Positions 6,884 to 16,025 of a DNA stretch of 32,908 nt are shown in pieces. The position numbers were made by a program, and so were the translations under genes. Position 1 is the stretch's first letter. Each line of letters starts with the position of its first letter. Origin of the DNA: Betaproteobacteria bacterium. GTDB lineage: Bacteria; Pseudomonadota; Gammaproteobacteria; Burkholderiales; SG8-39. Location: the NCBI GenBank assembly GCA_022340705.1, contig JAJDNJ010000090.1:1-32908 (forward strand), given 5' to 3'. The notes under the pieces are model-generated. The model saw only the letters and a program-made list of their open reading frames with translations. It had not been told where the DNA came from and did not search any database.

Positions 6884-8235
6884 GCCGATTCGGCGGCCCC
6901 GCCGGCAGACGCCGGCTTCTTGCGTCGGCGCCGGCGGCGCTTTTTCTTCGGCGCGGTCTCGGGCATCAGCATAGCCTTGCGCGTCGCCGGCTCGGCATTC
7001 TGGAACGCGCGCCACCAGGTCTCGAGTTCGGCGGGCACTTCGCCGCTCGCCGCACGCAGGGCGAGAAAGTCGTAGGCCATGCGGAATCGCGGCGCCTCGA
7101 GCAGGCGCTGCGCACGGATGTTGGAGCGCTGCTCGAAGCGCGGCTGCATGCTCCAGATTTCGCGCATCGTCGCTGTCAGCCGGCGCGTGATCGCGAGCTT
7201 TTCGCACTGCGCGTCGAGCACGTTGTCCATCGCCGCCTCGAGCGCGGGAATCGCGCGCTCGCCCCGCTTCTCGCGCGCCCGCCAGGTGGCGAGCACCTCG
7301 TGCCAGAGCAGTGCGGCAAACAGGAAGGCGGGCGAGACCGGGCGGTCGGTGCGGACGCGCTCGTCGGTCTGCGCGAGCGCGAGCGTCACGAAGCGCTCGC
7401 CGAGCGGCTGCTCGAGGATGACGTCGAGCAGCGGCAGCACGCCGTGGTGTAGGCCTTCGTCACGCAGCTGACGCAGGCAGGCGCTGGCGTGTCCCGAGAG
7501 CAGCAGCTTGAGCATCTCGTCGAACAGCCGCGCAGGCGGAACGCGTTCCATCAGCGGCGCGAGCCGGCGAATCGGCGCGCGCGTCGCGGGATCGATGGTC
7601 AGGCCGAGCTTCGCGGCGAGGCGCACCGCGCGCAGCATGCGCACCGGGTCCTCGCGATAGCGCATCGCGGGGTCGCCGATGACCCGCAGCACGCGTTTTT
7701 TCAGATCGGCGAGCCCACCGTGATAGTCGACGATCATCTCGCTCGCTGGATCGAAGTACAGCGCGTTCACCGTGAAGTCGCGCCGCCGCGCGTCCTCGGC
7801 CATGGTGCCGAACACGTTGTCGCGCAGAACGCGCCCATGCTCGTCGTGCAGACGGCGGGCTTCGCCCGCAGCCGCGTCGGTCGTGTCGTTACCCGCGGCG
7901 CGGAAGGTCGAGGTCTCGACCGTCTCACGTCCCACCATCACGTGAACCAGGCGAAAGCGGCGACCGATGATCAGTGCGCGGCGAAAGAGCGGCTTGATCT
8001 CCTCGGGCCGCGCGTCGGTGGCAACGTCGAAATCCTTCGGTTCGATGCCGAGGAGCAGGTCGCGCACGGCGCCGCCGACGACATAGGCCGCAAACCCCGC
8101 ATCCTGCAGCACGTCGCAGACCTTGAGCGCGCCGTGGCTGATCGCCTCGCGCGGCAGTCCGTGCTTGGAGCGGGGGGAGCGCTGTGCGGCGTCTTGGCGC
8201 AGACCGAAGACGCGTCGAATGAATCGCTTGATCAT
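6880..8235 (-). CDS. pcnB: poly(A) polymerase I
   Basis: A 451-residue nucleotidyltransferase that adds 3' poly(A) tails to RNA and so promotes decay. The catalytic domain has VVGGAVRDLLLG (residues 52-63) and DFDVATDA with D68 and D70. ALIIGRRFRLVHV (about 87-99) is the form seen in poly(A) polymerases and not CCA-adding enzymes. The C-terminus is a strongly basic run (KKKRRRRRRKK), as in many PcnB proteins, probably for RNA binding. The ATG at 8235 has no clear ribosome binding site. It is 53 bases from the HAD gene upstream and overlaps folK downstream. Confidence 0.95.
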   Translation of the reverse strand: MIKRFIRRVFGLRQDAAQRSPRSKHGLPREAISHGALKVCDVLQDAGFAAYVVGGAVRDLLLGIEPKDFDVATDARPEEIKPLFRRALIIGRRFRLVHVMVGRETVETSTFRAAGNDTTDAAAGEARRLHDEHGRVLRDNVFGTMAEDARRRDFTVNALYFDPASEMIVDYHGGLADLKKRVLRVIGDPAMRYREDPVRMLRAVRLAAKLGLTIDPATRAPIRRLAPLMERVPPARLFDEMLKLLLSGHASACLRQLRDEGLHHGVLPLLDVILEQPLGERFVTLALAQTDERVRTDRPVSPAFLFAALLWHEVLATWRAREKRGERAIPALEAAMDNVLDAQCEKLAITRRLTATMREIWSMQPRFEQRSNIRAQRLLEAPRFRMAYDFLALRAASGEVPAELETWWRAFQNAEPATRKAMLMPETAPKKKRRRRRRKKPASAGGAAESA

Positions 8236-8288
8236 GAAGCGTAGCGGATTCTAGCAGGCGGCCGCTGAAATCTTCGGCGCCGCCAGGC

Positions 8289-8954
8289 TCATTGCCGCAG
8301 CGAGATGACCGGCCAGCCGCGCCGCGCGGCTTCCGCGGCGAGCTGTGGATCCGGATCGACCGCGACAGGCCGGGAGACGCGCTCGAGCAGCGGCAGGTCG
8401 TTGTGCGAGTCGCTGTAGAACGTGCTCTCGGCAAACCCGGAGAGCGGACGGCCGTTCGCCGCCAGCCAGGCATCGACGCGCGCGATCTTGCCCTCGCGAA
8501 AGCAGGGCGTTCCCAGGACACGTCCGGTGAAGCGTCCGTCACGCGATTCGGGCTCGGTCGCGATGAGATGCGCGATGCCGAAGGCGTGCGCGATCGGCGC
8601 GGTGACGAAGCTGTTGGTCGCTGTCACGATCGCGCACAGATCGCCGCGCGCGACGTGCTTGCGCACCAGGGCACGTGCGGGCTCGCCGATCATCGGCGCG
8701 ATGCGTGTGCGCATGAAATCCTCATGCCAGCGCGCCAGCTCCTCCGGGGAATGCTCGGCGAGCGGGCGCAGGGCGAATCCGAGATACTCATGGATGTCGA
8801 GCGTTCCGGCCTTGTACTGCTCGAAGTACGCAGCGTTCTGCGCCTCGTAAGAGTCCCGGTCGAGCACACCGCGATCAACGAGGAACTGCCCCCACTCGTA
8901 ATCGCTGTCGCCGGCCAGCAGCGTGTTGTCGAGGTCGAACAGCGCGAGCTTCAC
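8289..8954 (-). CDS. HAD-IB family phosphatase (SerB/CicA-like)
   Basis: A 221-residue haloacid-dehalogenase-type hydrolase. Motif I is FDLDNTLL with nucleophile D7 and D9, motif II is VTATNSF, and motif IV is FYSDSHNDLPLL. The spacing and the helical cap (residues about 18-90) fit subfamily IB, which includes phosphoserine phosphatase, but the substrate is not fixed by sequence. The start is GTG, overlapping the hda stop as GTGA, so it is coupled to hda. The hda-HAD-pcnB order is common in betaproteobacteria. The odd pairing of a phosphatase with a replication regulator is positional and has no assigned meaning. Confidence 0.85.
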   Translation of the reverse strand: MKLALFDLDNTLLAGDSDYEWGQFLVDRGVLDRDSYEAQNAAYFEQYKAGTLDIHEYLGFALRPLAEHSPEELARWHEDFMRTRIAPMIGEPARALVRKHVARGDLCAIVTATNSFVTAPIAHAFGIAHLIATEPESRDGRFTGRVLGTPCFREGKIARVDAWLAANGRPLSGFAESTFYSDSHNDLPLLERVSRPVAVDPDPQLAAEAARRGWPVISLRQ

Positions 8955-9562
8955 TGCGGTGGGGTCTGCAGGAATTCGCGCACCAGCGGAAGCGTGATCG
9001 GCCGCTTGCGCGCGAGCGCATAGCGGTCCAGGCGCTCCAGCAGGGTCGCGAGCGACGGCAAATCACGCGGCAGACGCGTTAGGAGATAGTCGATCACGCC
9101 GTCACCGAGCGGCAGGCCACGCCGCCGCGCCTCGGCGCTCAGCCACTCCGCCTTGTGCGCGTCGGTGAGCGGCTGCAGCTGGTAGACGAGGCCCCATCCC
9201 AACCGGCTGGCCAGATCGGCGCGCAACGCGAGCTGTGCCGGAGGCGCATCGCCGGCCGCGAGCACCGGCGGATCACCTGCGCGCGCCGCGTTGATCGCGT
9301 TGAACAGCGCTTGCTGCCCGCTGGCGTCGAGTGCGCTGACGTCGTCCGCGCAGACGAGACGGCCGGCGGCCGCGCGCGCGGCGGCCTGCAGCAGATGGCT
9401 ACGGCCCGTGCCGGCGCGGCCCCACAGATACACGATGGTTTCGTCCAGCACGCCCGCGGCGAGCGCGCGCACGCGCGCGAGCGCCTCGGCGTTCGCGCCG
9501 GGAATGAAGTTGTCGAGCGTGGGCTCGGGCGGGCGAGAGATTTCGAGCGGCAGCTGCTGCAT
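8951..9562 (-). CDS. hda: Hda, DnaA inactivator (DnaA/Hda-type AAA+ protein)
   Basis: A 203-residue DnaA-like AAA+ domain without the DnaA DNA-binding domain. Hda bound to the sliding clamp stimulates ATP hydrolysis on DnaA and so limits re-initiation. The N-terminus MQQLPLEI fits a clamp-binding peptide. The Walker A motif is [11 protein letters not shown] with Arg in place of Lys, as in E. coli Hda. Walker B is [11 protein letters not shown], and DLASRLGWG fits sensor 1/arginine-finger surroundings. It is about 30 residues shorter than E. coli Hda. There is no purine-rich ribosome binding site before the ATG at 9562. Divergent from purM. Confidence 0.9.
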   Translation of the reverse strand: MQQLPLEISRPPEPTLDNFIPGANAEALARVRALAAGVLDETIVYLWGRAGTGRSHLLQAAARAAAGRLVCADDVSALDASGQQALFNAINAARAGDPPVLAAGDAPPAQLALRADLASRLGWGLVYQLQPLTDAHKAEWLSAEARRRGLPLGDGVIDYLLTRLPRDLPSLATLLERLDRYALARKRPITLPLVREFLQTPPQ

Positions 9563-9590
9563 CGTGGGGGGGCGGCCCGCAGCGGCAAGG

Positions 9591-9596
9591 TAGAAT
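9591..9596 (+). promoter_or_regulatory. possible purM -10 element (TAGAAT)
   Basis: TAGAAT lies 53 bases before the purM ATG in the 87-base divergent region with hda. No good -35 is seen upstream; that stretch is a G/C run. Candidate only. Confidence 0.3.
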
Positions 9597-9649
9597 TCGC
9601 GGGAGGCGAAACTCTATCACGCGGTCGCGTTGCGCCGCGTGCACGCTCC

Positions 9650-10681
9650 ATGACGCAGGGTCTTTCCTACCGCGATGCAGGTGTCGACATCGACGCGGGC
9701 GACGCGCTCGTCGAGGCGATCAAGCCGTTTGCGAAGCGAACGCTGCGCCCGGAGGTGCTTACCGGCATCGGCGGCTTCGGCGCGCTGTGCGAGATTCCGC
9801 GCAAGTACCGCCAGCCGGTGCTGGTTTCGGGCACCGACGGCGTGGGCACCAAGCTCAGGCTTGCGTTTCAGCTCGGGCGCCATGACACCGTGGGAATCGA
9901 CCTCGTGGCGATGAGTGCAAACGATGTCGTCGTACAGGGCGCCGAGCCGCTGTTCTTTCTTGATTACTTCGCCTGCGGCCGCCTCGATCCCCGGGTGGCG
10001 TCCGACGTCGTCAAAGGCGTCGCGCAAGGCTGCGAGCTGGCCGGCTGCGCGCTGATCGGGGGCGAGACGGCGGAGATGCCGGGTATGTACCCGGACGGTG
10101 AGTACGACCTGGCCGGATTCTGCGTCGGCGTGGTTGAGCGCGATGCGATCGTCGACGGCCGCGCGATCGCCCCGGGCGACGTTCTGCTCGGGCTTGCGTC
10201 GAGCGGGGCGCATTCCAACGGCTACTCGCTGGTGCGCAAGATTCTGGAGCGCGCCCGACCGGATCTGGAGGCCGCGTTCGACGGGCGCACGCTCGGCCAG
10301 GCGCTGCTTGAGCCGACCCGGATTTACGCGCGCGCGCTGCTCGCCCTTATCGCCGCGCTGCCAGTGAAGGGCATCGCGCACATCACGGGCGGCGGCATCA
10401 CGGGGAACGTGCCCAGAGTGTTGCCCGCGGGAACGCGTGCAGTGATCGAAGCGCGCGCGTGGCCGCGCCCGGCGCTGTTCGATTGGCTGCAGCGCGAGGG
10501 TGGCGTTGCCGAGACGGAGATGCATCGCGTATTCAACTGCGGCATCGGCATGGTAATCGCGCTTGCGGCAGGCGATGCCCCGCGCGCACGCGAGCTGCTC
10601 ACCGCGGCCGGTGAAACCGTGTTCGAAATCGGCCGCATCGAGCGTGGAGACGACGGCGAGGCGCAGGCGATCGTAGTCTGA
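9650..10681 (+). CDS. purM: phosphoribosylformylglycinamidine cyclo-ligase (AIR synthetase)
   Basis: A 343-residue enzyme that closes the imidazole ring in purine synthesis using [20 protein letters not shown] at the N-terminus, [13 protein letters not shown] (about residues 63-75), [11 protein letters not shown] and [16 protein letters not shown] are family signatures, and the length matches. ATG at 9650 is the only start that fits E. coli PurM, although no ribosome binding site precedes it. It is divergent from hda, as in many betaproteobacteria. Downstream, dnaE follows after 67 bases with its own likely promoter. Confidence 0.97.
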   Translation: MTQGLSYRDAGVDIDAGDALVEAIKPFAKRTLRPEVLTGIGGFGALCEIPRKYRQPVLVSGTDGVGTKLRLAFQLGRHDTVGIDLVAMSANDVVVQGAEPLFFLDYFACGRLDPRVASDVVKGVAQGCELAGCALIGGETAEMPGMYPDGEYDLAGFCVGVVERDAIVDGRAIAPGDVLLGLASSGAHSNGYSLVRKILERARPDLEAAFDGRTLGQALLEPTRIYARALLALIAALPVKGIAHITGGGITGNVPRVLPAGTRAVIEARAWPRPALFDWLQREGGVAETEMHRVFNCGIGMVIALAAGDAPRARELLTAAGETVFEIGRIERGDDGEAQAIVV

Positions 10682-10733
10682 AATGCCCGGGCGCGGAGCG
10701 CTCCACCGCGCAGCCGCGGGCTGACAGCCAGTG

Positions 10734-10739
10734 TAGAAT
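10734..10739 (+). promoter_or_regulatory. likely dnaE -10 element (TAGAAT) with a very short leader
   Basis: TGTAGAAT places a -10 hexamer only ten bases before the dnaE ATG (10749). If used, transcription would begin about three bases before the start codon, giving a nearly leaderless mRNA. No Shine-Dalgarno sequence is visible, which fits that reading. No strong -35 is present. An imperfect hairpin (GCGCGG 10691-10696 with CCGCGC 10706-10711) lies between purM and this element. Confidence 0.35.
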
Positions 10740-10748
10740 TTTTGCGCG

Positions 10749-13700
10749 ATGACCGATCCGCGCTTTATCCACCTGCGCTTGCACAGCGAGTATTCGGTGG
10801 CGGACGGAATCGTGCGGATCGAAGATGCGGTCGATCGCGCCGTCGCCGACGGCATGCCGGCACTGGCGCTGACCGACGCGGGCAACGTGTTCGGCATGGT
10901 GAAGTTCTACCAGGCGGCGCGCGCGGCCGGGGTCAAGCCAATCGTGGGGGTCGATTGCTGGCTGCAGAACGAAGCCGACCGCGACAAGCCCTACCGCATC
11001 CTGCTACTCGCCGCGACGCATGCCGGTTATCTAAGCCTCTGTGAACTGCTGACGCGTGCCTGGCTGCACAATCAGCACCGCGGACGCCCAGAACTGGGGC
11101 GCGACTGGTTCGATCAAGCGGCGAGCGAGGGACTGATCGCGCTTTCCGGCGCCGCGGCGGGGGACATCGGCCAGGCGCTGCTCTCCGGTAATGATTCCGT
11201 CGCGGAGCGGCTTGCCGCCGAGTGGGCGGCGCGCTTTCCGGAGCGCTTCTATATCGAACTGCAGCGCGCTGGGCAGCCGCAGGCCGAGACGCTTGTCGCG
11301 CGCTCGGTCGGCCTCGCGGTCGCGCTCGGGCTGCCGGTGGTCGCGACGCATCCGATCCAGTTTCTCGCGCCCGACGACTACAAAGCGCACGAGGCGAGGG
11401 TCTGCATCTCGCAGGGCTACGTGCTCGGCGATCGGCGTCGACCACGCCAGTTCACGCCGGAACAGTATTTCAAGAGCCAGGAGGAGATGGCGCGGCTTTT
11501 CGCCGATCTGCCGCAGGCGCTGGAGAACGCGGTCGAGATCGCGCGCCGCTGCACGCTTGAGATTCCGCTGGGCAAGAGCCGGCTGCCGGATTTTCCGACA
11601 CCCAAGGGTGTGACGCGCGATGCCTTCCTGCGCCAGCAGGCCGCGGAGGGGCTCGGCGCGCGGCTCGAAAAGCTCTACCCGGATGCCGCCGAGCGCGCGT
11701 CCCAGGCGCCGCGTTACCAGGAACGGCTCGAGTTCGAAATCGAAACCATCGTGCAGATGGGCTTTGCCGGCTACTTCCTAATCGTCGCGGATTTCATCAA
11801 CTGGGCGAAGCAGAACGGCGTTCCGGTCGGGCCCGGGCGCGGATCGGGCGCGGGGTCACTGGTCGCCTATGCGCTCGGCATCACGGACCTGGATCCTCTG
11901 CGCTACGACCTGCTATTCGAGCGCTTCCTCAATCCCGAGCGGGTGTCGATGCCGGACTTCGACATCGACTTCTGCCAGGACGGGCGCGATCGCGTGATCC
12001 AGTACGTGCGCGGTCGCTACGGCGAGGACAGCGTCTCGCAGATCGCGACGTTCGGAACCATGGCCGCGCGCGCGGTGGTGCGCGATACCGGGCGCGTGCT
12101 CGATCTCGGATACAACTTCTGCGACCAGATCGCCAAGTTGATCCCGTTCCAGCCGGGCAGGACCATCACCCTCGCCGATGCGCGCCATATGGAGCCTCTG
12201 CTCGCCGAGCGCGAGAGGAACGAGGACGAAGTCAAGGAGCTGCTGGCGCTGGCCGAGACGCTCGAGGGCCTGACGCGCAATGTCGGCATGCATGCGGGCG
12301 GCGTGCTTATCGCGCCAGGGAAGCTGACCGATTTCTGCCCGCTCTACGTGGCCGAGGGCACCTCGAATGTCGTTTCCCAGCTCGACAAGGACGACGTCGA
12401 GGCGATCGGGCTGGTGAAGTTCGACTTTCTCGGTCTGACCACGCTCACCATCCTGGATTGGGCGCAGCGCGACGTGCGCGCTACGGGCGAGGCCGAGTTC
12501 GCGCTGGATGCAATTCCGCTCGACGACGCCGAAACCTATCGTCTGCTGTCCGCAGGAAACACCACCGCCGTGTTCCAGCTGGAATCGCGCGGCATGCGCG
12601 ACATGATCCGGCGTGCGCGCCCGGACCGCTTCGAGGACGTCATCGCCCTGGTCGCGCTCTATCGGCCCGGGCCGATGGACCTGATCCCCGATTTCATCGC
12701 GCGCAAGCACGGCCAGCAGCGCGTCGAATACCTGGACCCGAGGCTCGAGCCGATCATCGGGCCGACCTACGGAATCATGGTTTACCAGGAGCAGGTCATG
12801 CAGATCGCGCAGGTGATCGGCGGCTATACGCTCGGTGGCGCGGACCTCCTGCGGCGCGCGATGGGCAAGAAAAAGCCCGAGGAGATGGCGGAGCAGCGCG
12901 ACATCTTCGTTGCCGGCGCGCAAAAGAACGGCCTGGCGCGCGGCCGGGCCACGCAACTTTTCGATCTGATGGAGAAATTTGCGGGCTACGGCTTCAACAA
13001 ATCGCATGCCGCCGCCTACGCGCTGCTTGCCTACCAGACCGCGTACATGAAGACGCACCACGCCGCGGCTTTCATGGCGGCAAACCTTTCCGCGGTGATG
13101 GACGATACCGACAAGGTGCGCACGATTGTCGATGATGCGCGCGTCAACGGGCTGCGCATCCTGCCGCCGGACATCAACGCATCGGACTACCGCTTCGCGC
13201 CGATCGACCAGCGCACCGTGCGCTACGGACTCGGCGCGGTGCGTGGCACTGGCGAATCGGCGATCACGACGATCCTGCACGCGCGCGCCGAGCAGCCGTT
13301 CACCGATCTGTTCGATTTTTGCCGCCGGGTCGACAAGCGAATCGTGAACCGGCGCGTGGTCGAGGCGCTGGTGCGCTCGGGCGCCTTCGACGTGCTCGAG
13401 GCGGATCGCGCGCGTCTGATGGCGTCGGTCGGACGCGCGCTCGAGGTGGCCGAGCATGCCGAGCGGCAGGCGACGCAGTCCAGTCTGTTCGGCGAGGCGG
13501 AGGCCGGCGACGGGATCGTGAACACGCTGGTCGAGGCCAAGCCCTGGGACTTGCACCAGCAGCTGACCGAGGAGAAGACCGCGCTCGGCTTCTGCCTTTC
13601 GGATCATCTGTTCTCGATTTACGAGCGGGAGCTCGCCGGTTTTCCGCGGGTGCCGCTCGCCAAGCTGGCGCCGGCGGAGCATCGGGTATGGCTTGCCGGA

Positions 13701-14192
13701 ATCGTCAACTCGGCGCGCGTGCAGATGACGCGGCGCGGTCGAATGATGGTCATCGTGCTCGACGACGGCAGCGCGCAGGTGGAGCTCACCGTGTTCAGCG
13801 AGCTGTTCGAGCAGCACCGCGACAAGCTCAAAGAGGACAACCTGCTTGTCGTCCAGGGCAAGGCGCAGGTGGACAACTTCTCCGGCGGGGTGCGCGTCAC
13901 CGCCGATGACGTGCTCGATCTCGCCGAATTGCGTCGCCGCTACGCGGCGCGGCTGCGTATCGCGCTCAACGGACAGGCCGATGCGCGTCAGCTGCGCGAG
14001 CTGCTCACGCCCTACCGCGCAGCGGGCGAAGGCGCTTGCCCGGTGCTCGTGCATTACGAGAGCGCGCGCGCGACCTGCGACGTGGCCCTCGGCGACAGCT
14101 GGCGAGTGCGTCCCGAGAGTCCGCTCATCGAGCGCCTGTCCGAGTGGCTGGCGCCCGAAAACGTGCAGGTCGTCTACGCCGAGGCGGCCTGA
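10749..14192 (+). CDS. dnaE: DNA polymerase III alpha subunit
   Basis: A 1147-residue replicative polymerase, close to the 1160 of E. coli. Domains in order are: PHP (from LRLHSEYSVADGI at residue 8; LTDAGNVFGMVKFY), the palm with VGPGRGSGAGSLVAYALG and catalytic D403 and D405 in MPDFDIDFC, the third catalytic D559 in LVKFDFLGL, fingers with MVYQEQVMQIAQVIGGY and RRAMGKKKPEEM, helix-hairpin-helix, an OB fold (VWLAGIVNSARVQMTRRG), and a C-terminal tau-binding region. The ATG at 10749 matches the family start. The gene's 3' end overlaps the convergent FAD-oxidase gene by 19 bases. Confidence 0.98.
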   Translation: MTDPRFIHLRLHSEYSVADGIVRIEDAVDRAVADGMPALALTDAGNVFGMVKFYQAARAAGVKPIVGVDCWLQNEADRDKPYRILLLAATHAGYLSLCELLTRAWLHNQHRGRPELGRDWFDQAASEGLIALSGAAAGDIGQALLSGNDSVAERLAAEWAARFPERFYIELQRAGQPQAETLVARSVGLAVALGLPVVATHPIQFLAPDDYKAHEARVCISQGYVLGDRRRPRQFTPEQYFKSQEEMARLFADLPQALENAVEIARRCTLEIPLGKSRLPDFPTPKGVTRDAFLRQQAAEGLGARLEKLYPDAAERASQAPRYQERLEFEIETIVQMGFAGYFLIVADFINWAKQNGVPVGPGRGSGAGSLVAYALGITDLDPLRYDLLFERFLNPERVSMPDFDIDFCQDGRDRVIQYVRGRYGEDSVSQIATFGTMAARAVVRDTGRVLDLGYNFCDQIAKLIPFQPGRTITLADARHMEPLLAERERNEDEVKELLALAETLEGLTRNVGMHAGGVLIAPGKLTDFCPLYVAEGTSNVVSQLDKDDVEAIGLVKFDFLGLTTLTILDWAQRDVRATGEAEFALDAIPLDDAETYRLLSAGNTTAVFQLESRGMRDMIRRARPDRFEDVIALVALYRPGPMDLIPDFIARKHGQQRVEYLDPRLEPIIGPTYGIMVYQEQVMQIAQVIGGYTLGGADLLRRAMGKKKPEEMAEQRDIFVAGAQKNGLARGRATQLFDLMEKFAGYGFNKSHAAAYALLAYQTAYMKTHHAAAFMAANLSAVMDDTDKVRTIVDDARVNGLRILPPDINASDYRFAPIDQRTVRYGLGAVRGTGESAITTILHARAEQPFTDLFDFCRRVDKRIVNRRVVEALVRSGAFDVLEADRARLMASVGRALEVAEHAERQATQSSLFGEAEAGDGIVNTLVEAKPWDLHQQLTEEKTALGFCLSDHLFSIYERELAGFPRVPLAKLAPAEHRVWLAGIVNSARVQMTRRGRMMVIVLDDGSAQVELTVFSELFEQHRDKLKEDNLLVVQGKAQVDNFSGGVRVTADDVLDLAELRRRYAARLRIALNGQADARQLRELLTPYRAAGEGACPVLVHYESARATCDVALGDSWRVRPESPLIERLSEWLAPENVQVVYAEAA

Positions 14193-15181
14193 GCCAGGTT
14201 CCAGCGCACGCTGACCGCGGGTGCCTCCAGCACGCGGCGGTGGTGCTTGTACCAGGCATTGTGCAGGCGCTCGCCGGGGTCGCGGCAGGCTTTCTCGGCG
14301 AACACCGCGCGCAGCTCCGGATAGCAGGTTTCGATTTGCGTACGCGTGGCGGCGCGCGTGCGCGCAATCGGGAAGCTTCCGCCCGCGCCGATGGCGCAGT
14401 CGATCAGCGCGCGCCAGGTCTGCACCCCGCGCACGCAGGCGCCGAGCGGTGACGGCAGTGCGAGCCCGAGTGTCACCGCGGCGTAGTCGCGCTTTGCCCA
14501 CCGCAACCGTGTTTCATGCTCGGACTGGGTATGCAGAACCTCGGTCCGCACGATCGGCGCGCGCCATTCTTCGCACAGCTTGCGCGCGGCGACGAGAAAG
14601 TTCTCGAGTGCCTCCGGCGGGACCAGTAGCGTTGCCGCCAGGCCCGCGCTTTCGGCGCCCTCGTGTGGCCGCTGCGCCGCGCGCGACTGCGCGAGCCGCG
14701 CGGCTTGCGCCAGCGCATCGACGCGCAGGGTGACGCTGTAGGTCAGGCCGAAAAGGTCCTGTCCGCCCACGGCGAGCGCGAAGAGGTCCGCGTTGCGCAG
14801 CCGACTTGCGCGCTGCAGCTCGCCATCGGGCGTGACCAGGGTGACGGCCTCGACAGACGCAACGAGGGGTCGCCCGTCGGGCGCCGGCAGGTTGGCGGCG
14901 ACCGCCTCGCCCACGCTGCCGGGAAGCAGGCCATACGCGGCGCCGCGCGCGAGTGCCGGTACGCTGTCGGCGAGGAATTCGCCGAGCGCGCGCCAGCTGG
15001 TTCCGGCCTGGACTTCGACCAGTGCGCGCGCCGAGTCGCGGTGCAGGATCCGGTCTAGGCGCAGGCGCTCGAGGCGCGCGGCGTCGCAGGCCGACTCACG
15101 CATCATGCGGCGCAGCTCCCCGGCCGAGCAGACGCTCGCGGCTGCGGGATGCGAGGTGACAAGCGCGGGGCTGGCGGTCAT
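14174..15181 (-). CDS. shortened FAD-linked oxidase-like protein (VAO/GlcE-type fold)
   Basis: A 335-residue protein resembling FAD-binding oxidases of the vanillyl-alcohol-oxidase fold. Recognisable are ALVEVQAGTSWRALGEFL, SVEAVTLVTPDGELQRAS, FALAVGGQDLFGLTYSVTLRV and a C-terminal DPGERLHNAWYKHHR like the usual end of the substrate domain. It lacks the N-terminal loop that normally holds the FAD pyrophosphate (a Gly-rich GGGHS-type stretch) and is about 100 residues shorter than typical members, so flavin binding is in doubt. GGAGGA seven bases before the ATG at 15181 fixes the start. It is divergent from an XRE regulator across a 103-base region with an inverted repeat, and its 3' end overlaps dnaE by 19 bases. 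Confidence 0.75.
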   Translation of the reverse strand: MTASPALVTSHPAAASVCSAGELRRMMRESACDAARLERLRLDRILHRDSARALVEVQAGTSWRALGEFLADSVPALARGAAYGLLPGSVGEAVAANLPAPDGRPLVASVEAVTLVTPDGELQRASRLRNADLFALAVGGQDLFGLTYSVTLRVDALAQAARLAQSRAAQRPHEGAESAGLAATLLVPPEALENFLVAARKLCEEWRAPIVRTEVLHTQSEHETRLRWAKRDYAAVTLGLALPSPLGACVRGVQTWRALIDCAIGAGGSFPIARTRAATRTQIETCYPELRAVFAEKACRDPGERLHNAWYKHHRRVLEAPAVSVRWNLAQAASA

Positions 15182-15256
15182 GGGCGTCTCCTCCGGTGAG
15201 CGAAGCACCGGCCGAGTGTCGGTCGCCGAGTCGAGCCAATCAAGACGAAAAAAGAA

Positions 15257-15275
15257 AGTATCGTTTTTTGATACT
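15257..15275. promoter_or_regulatory. candidate operator: perfect inverted repeat AGTATC-N7-GATACT
   Basis: Two 6-base arms (15257-15262 and 15270-15275) flank a T-rich 7-base centre. The repeat lies nine bases before the regulator ATG and 75 bases from the FAD-oxidase ATG. Its place between a divergent regulator and target makes it a likely binding site for the XRE protein; this is inference. Confidence 0.5.
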
Positions 15276-15284
15276 CTGCGTTCC

Positions 15285-16025
15285 ATGCCCGGACGCCAAC
15301 GCCTGGTCGATACGCTCAAACGGAGCCTGCGCGCGCGCGGTTTGACGTACCGCGACCTCGCCCGATCGCTCGCCATTTCCGAGCCGAGCGTCAAGCGCAT
15401 GTTCTCGCGGGGCAGCTTCACGCTCGCACGCCTGGAGGCCGTGCTTGACGTGCTGGAGCTGGATTTCTACGAGCTCGCGCGCCTGACGCGCGGTCGCGCG
15501 CGCGAGCCGCTCGAACTCACGCTCGAGCAGGAGCGTGCGCTCGCGGCCGACGAGCGTTTGCTGTCGGTATTCTGGCTGCTGCACAATGGCTGGCGCGCCG
15601 AGGACATCCTCGCGGAGTTCAGCATTGCGCGCAGCGCCCTGACGGTGGCCTTCGGGCATCTCGCCCGGCTCAAGCTCATCGACTGGGGCCCGCGCGAGCA
15701 CGTTCGCCTGCGCGTGCCGAGCGATTTTCAGTGGCGCTCGGGCGGTCCGGTGAAGAAGGCCTACGGTCGGCGCGTGCTGCAGGAGTTTCTCGACGCACGC
15801 TTCGGCGGCGAGCTCGAGCTTCTCCGCTTCGAGTCGCGCGAGCTGTCGCCCGAGTCCGCCGTCGTGCTGCGCCGCCGGCTCGAGCGGGTGCTTGCGGAAT
15901 TCACCGAATTGTCGGATGTCGACGCCGGACTGCCATCGAGCCGCCGCGCGGGGGTCGCTCTGCTGGTGGCCTGCCGGCCCTGGGCGTTTTCCGTCGTGAA
16001 TGCGCTCAAGCGGCGACGCGCCTAG
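15285..16025 (+). CDS. XRE-family helix-turn-helix transcriptional regulator
   Basis: A 246-residue protein with an N-terminal helix-turn-helix (about residues 8-60; LTYRDLARSLAISEPSVKRM, then FTLARLEAVLDVLELD), the XRE pattern. The remainder (about 75-246) is unassigned. It contains a second possible winged-helix-like stretch (NGWRAEDILAEFSIARSALT, then AFGHLARLKLIDWG) and a charged C-terminal helical region. The ATG at 15285 is the first in frame after the divergent gene. The regulator probably controls itself and the FAD-oxidase gene through the inverted repeat just upstream. Its stop codon TAG shares the palindrome CTAG (16022-16025) with the stop of the convergent acylphosphatase gene. 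Confidence 0.85.
   Translation: MPGRQRLVDTLKRSLRARGLTYRDLARSLAISEPSVKRMFSRGSFTLARLEAVLDVLELDFYELARLTRGRAREPLELTLEQERALAADERLLSVFWLLHNGWRAEDILAEFSIARSALTVAFGHLARLKLIDWGPREHVRLRVPSDFQWRSGGPVKKAYGRRVLQEFLDARFGGELELLRFESRELSPESAVVLRRRLERVLAEFTELSDVDAGLPSSRRAGVALLVACRPWAFSVVNALKRRRA

Noticed and set aside
9541-9600. G-run before hda as a regulatory G-quadruplex
   Set aside because: There is one GGGGGGG run and scattered short G runs, but not four regular G tracts at short spacing.
11913-14501. 862-residue open frame on the minus strand antisense to dnaE
   Set aside because: It mirrors the dnaE codons in a high-GC gene, has low-complexity Arg/His-rich sequence and no recognisable domain; dnaE is certain.
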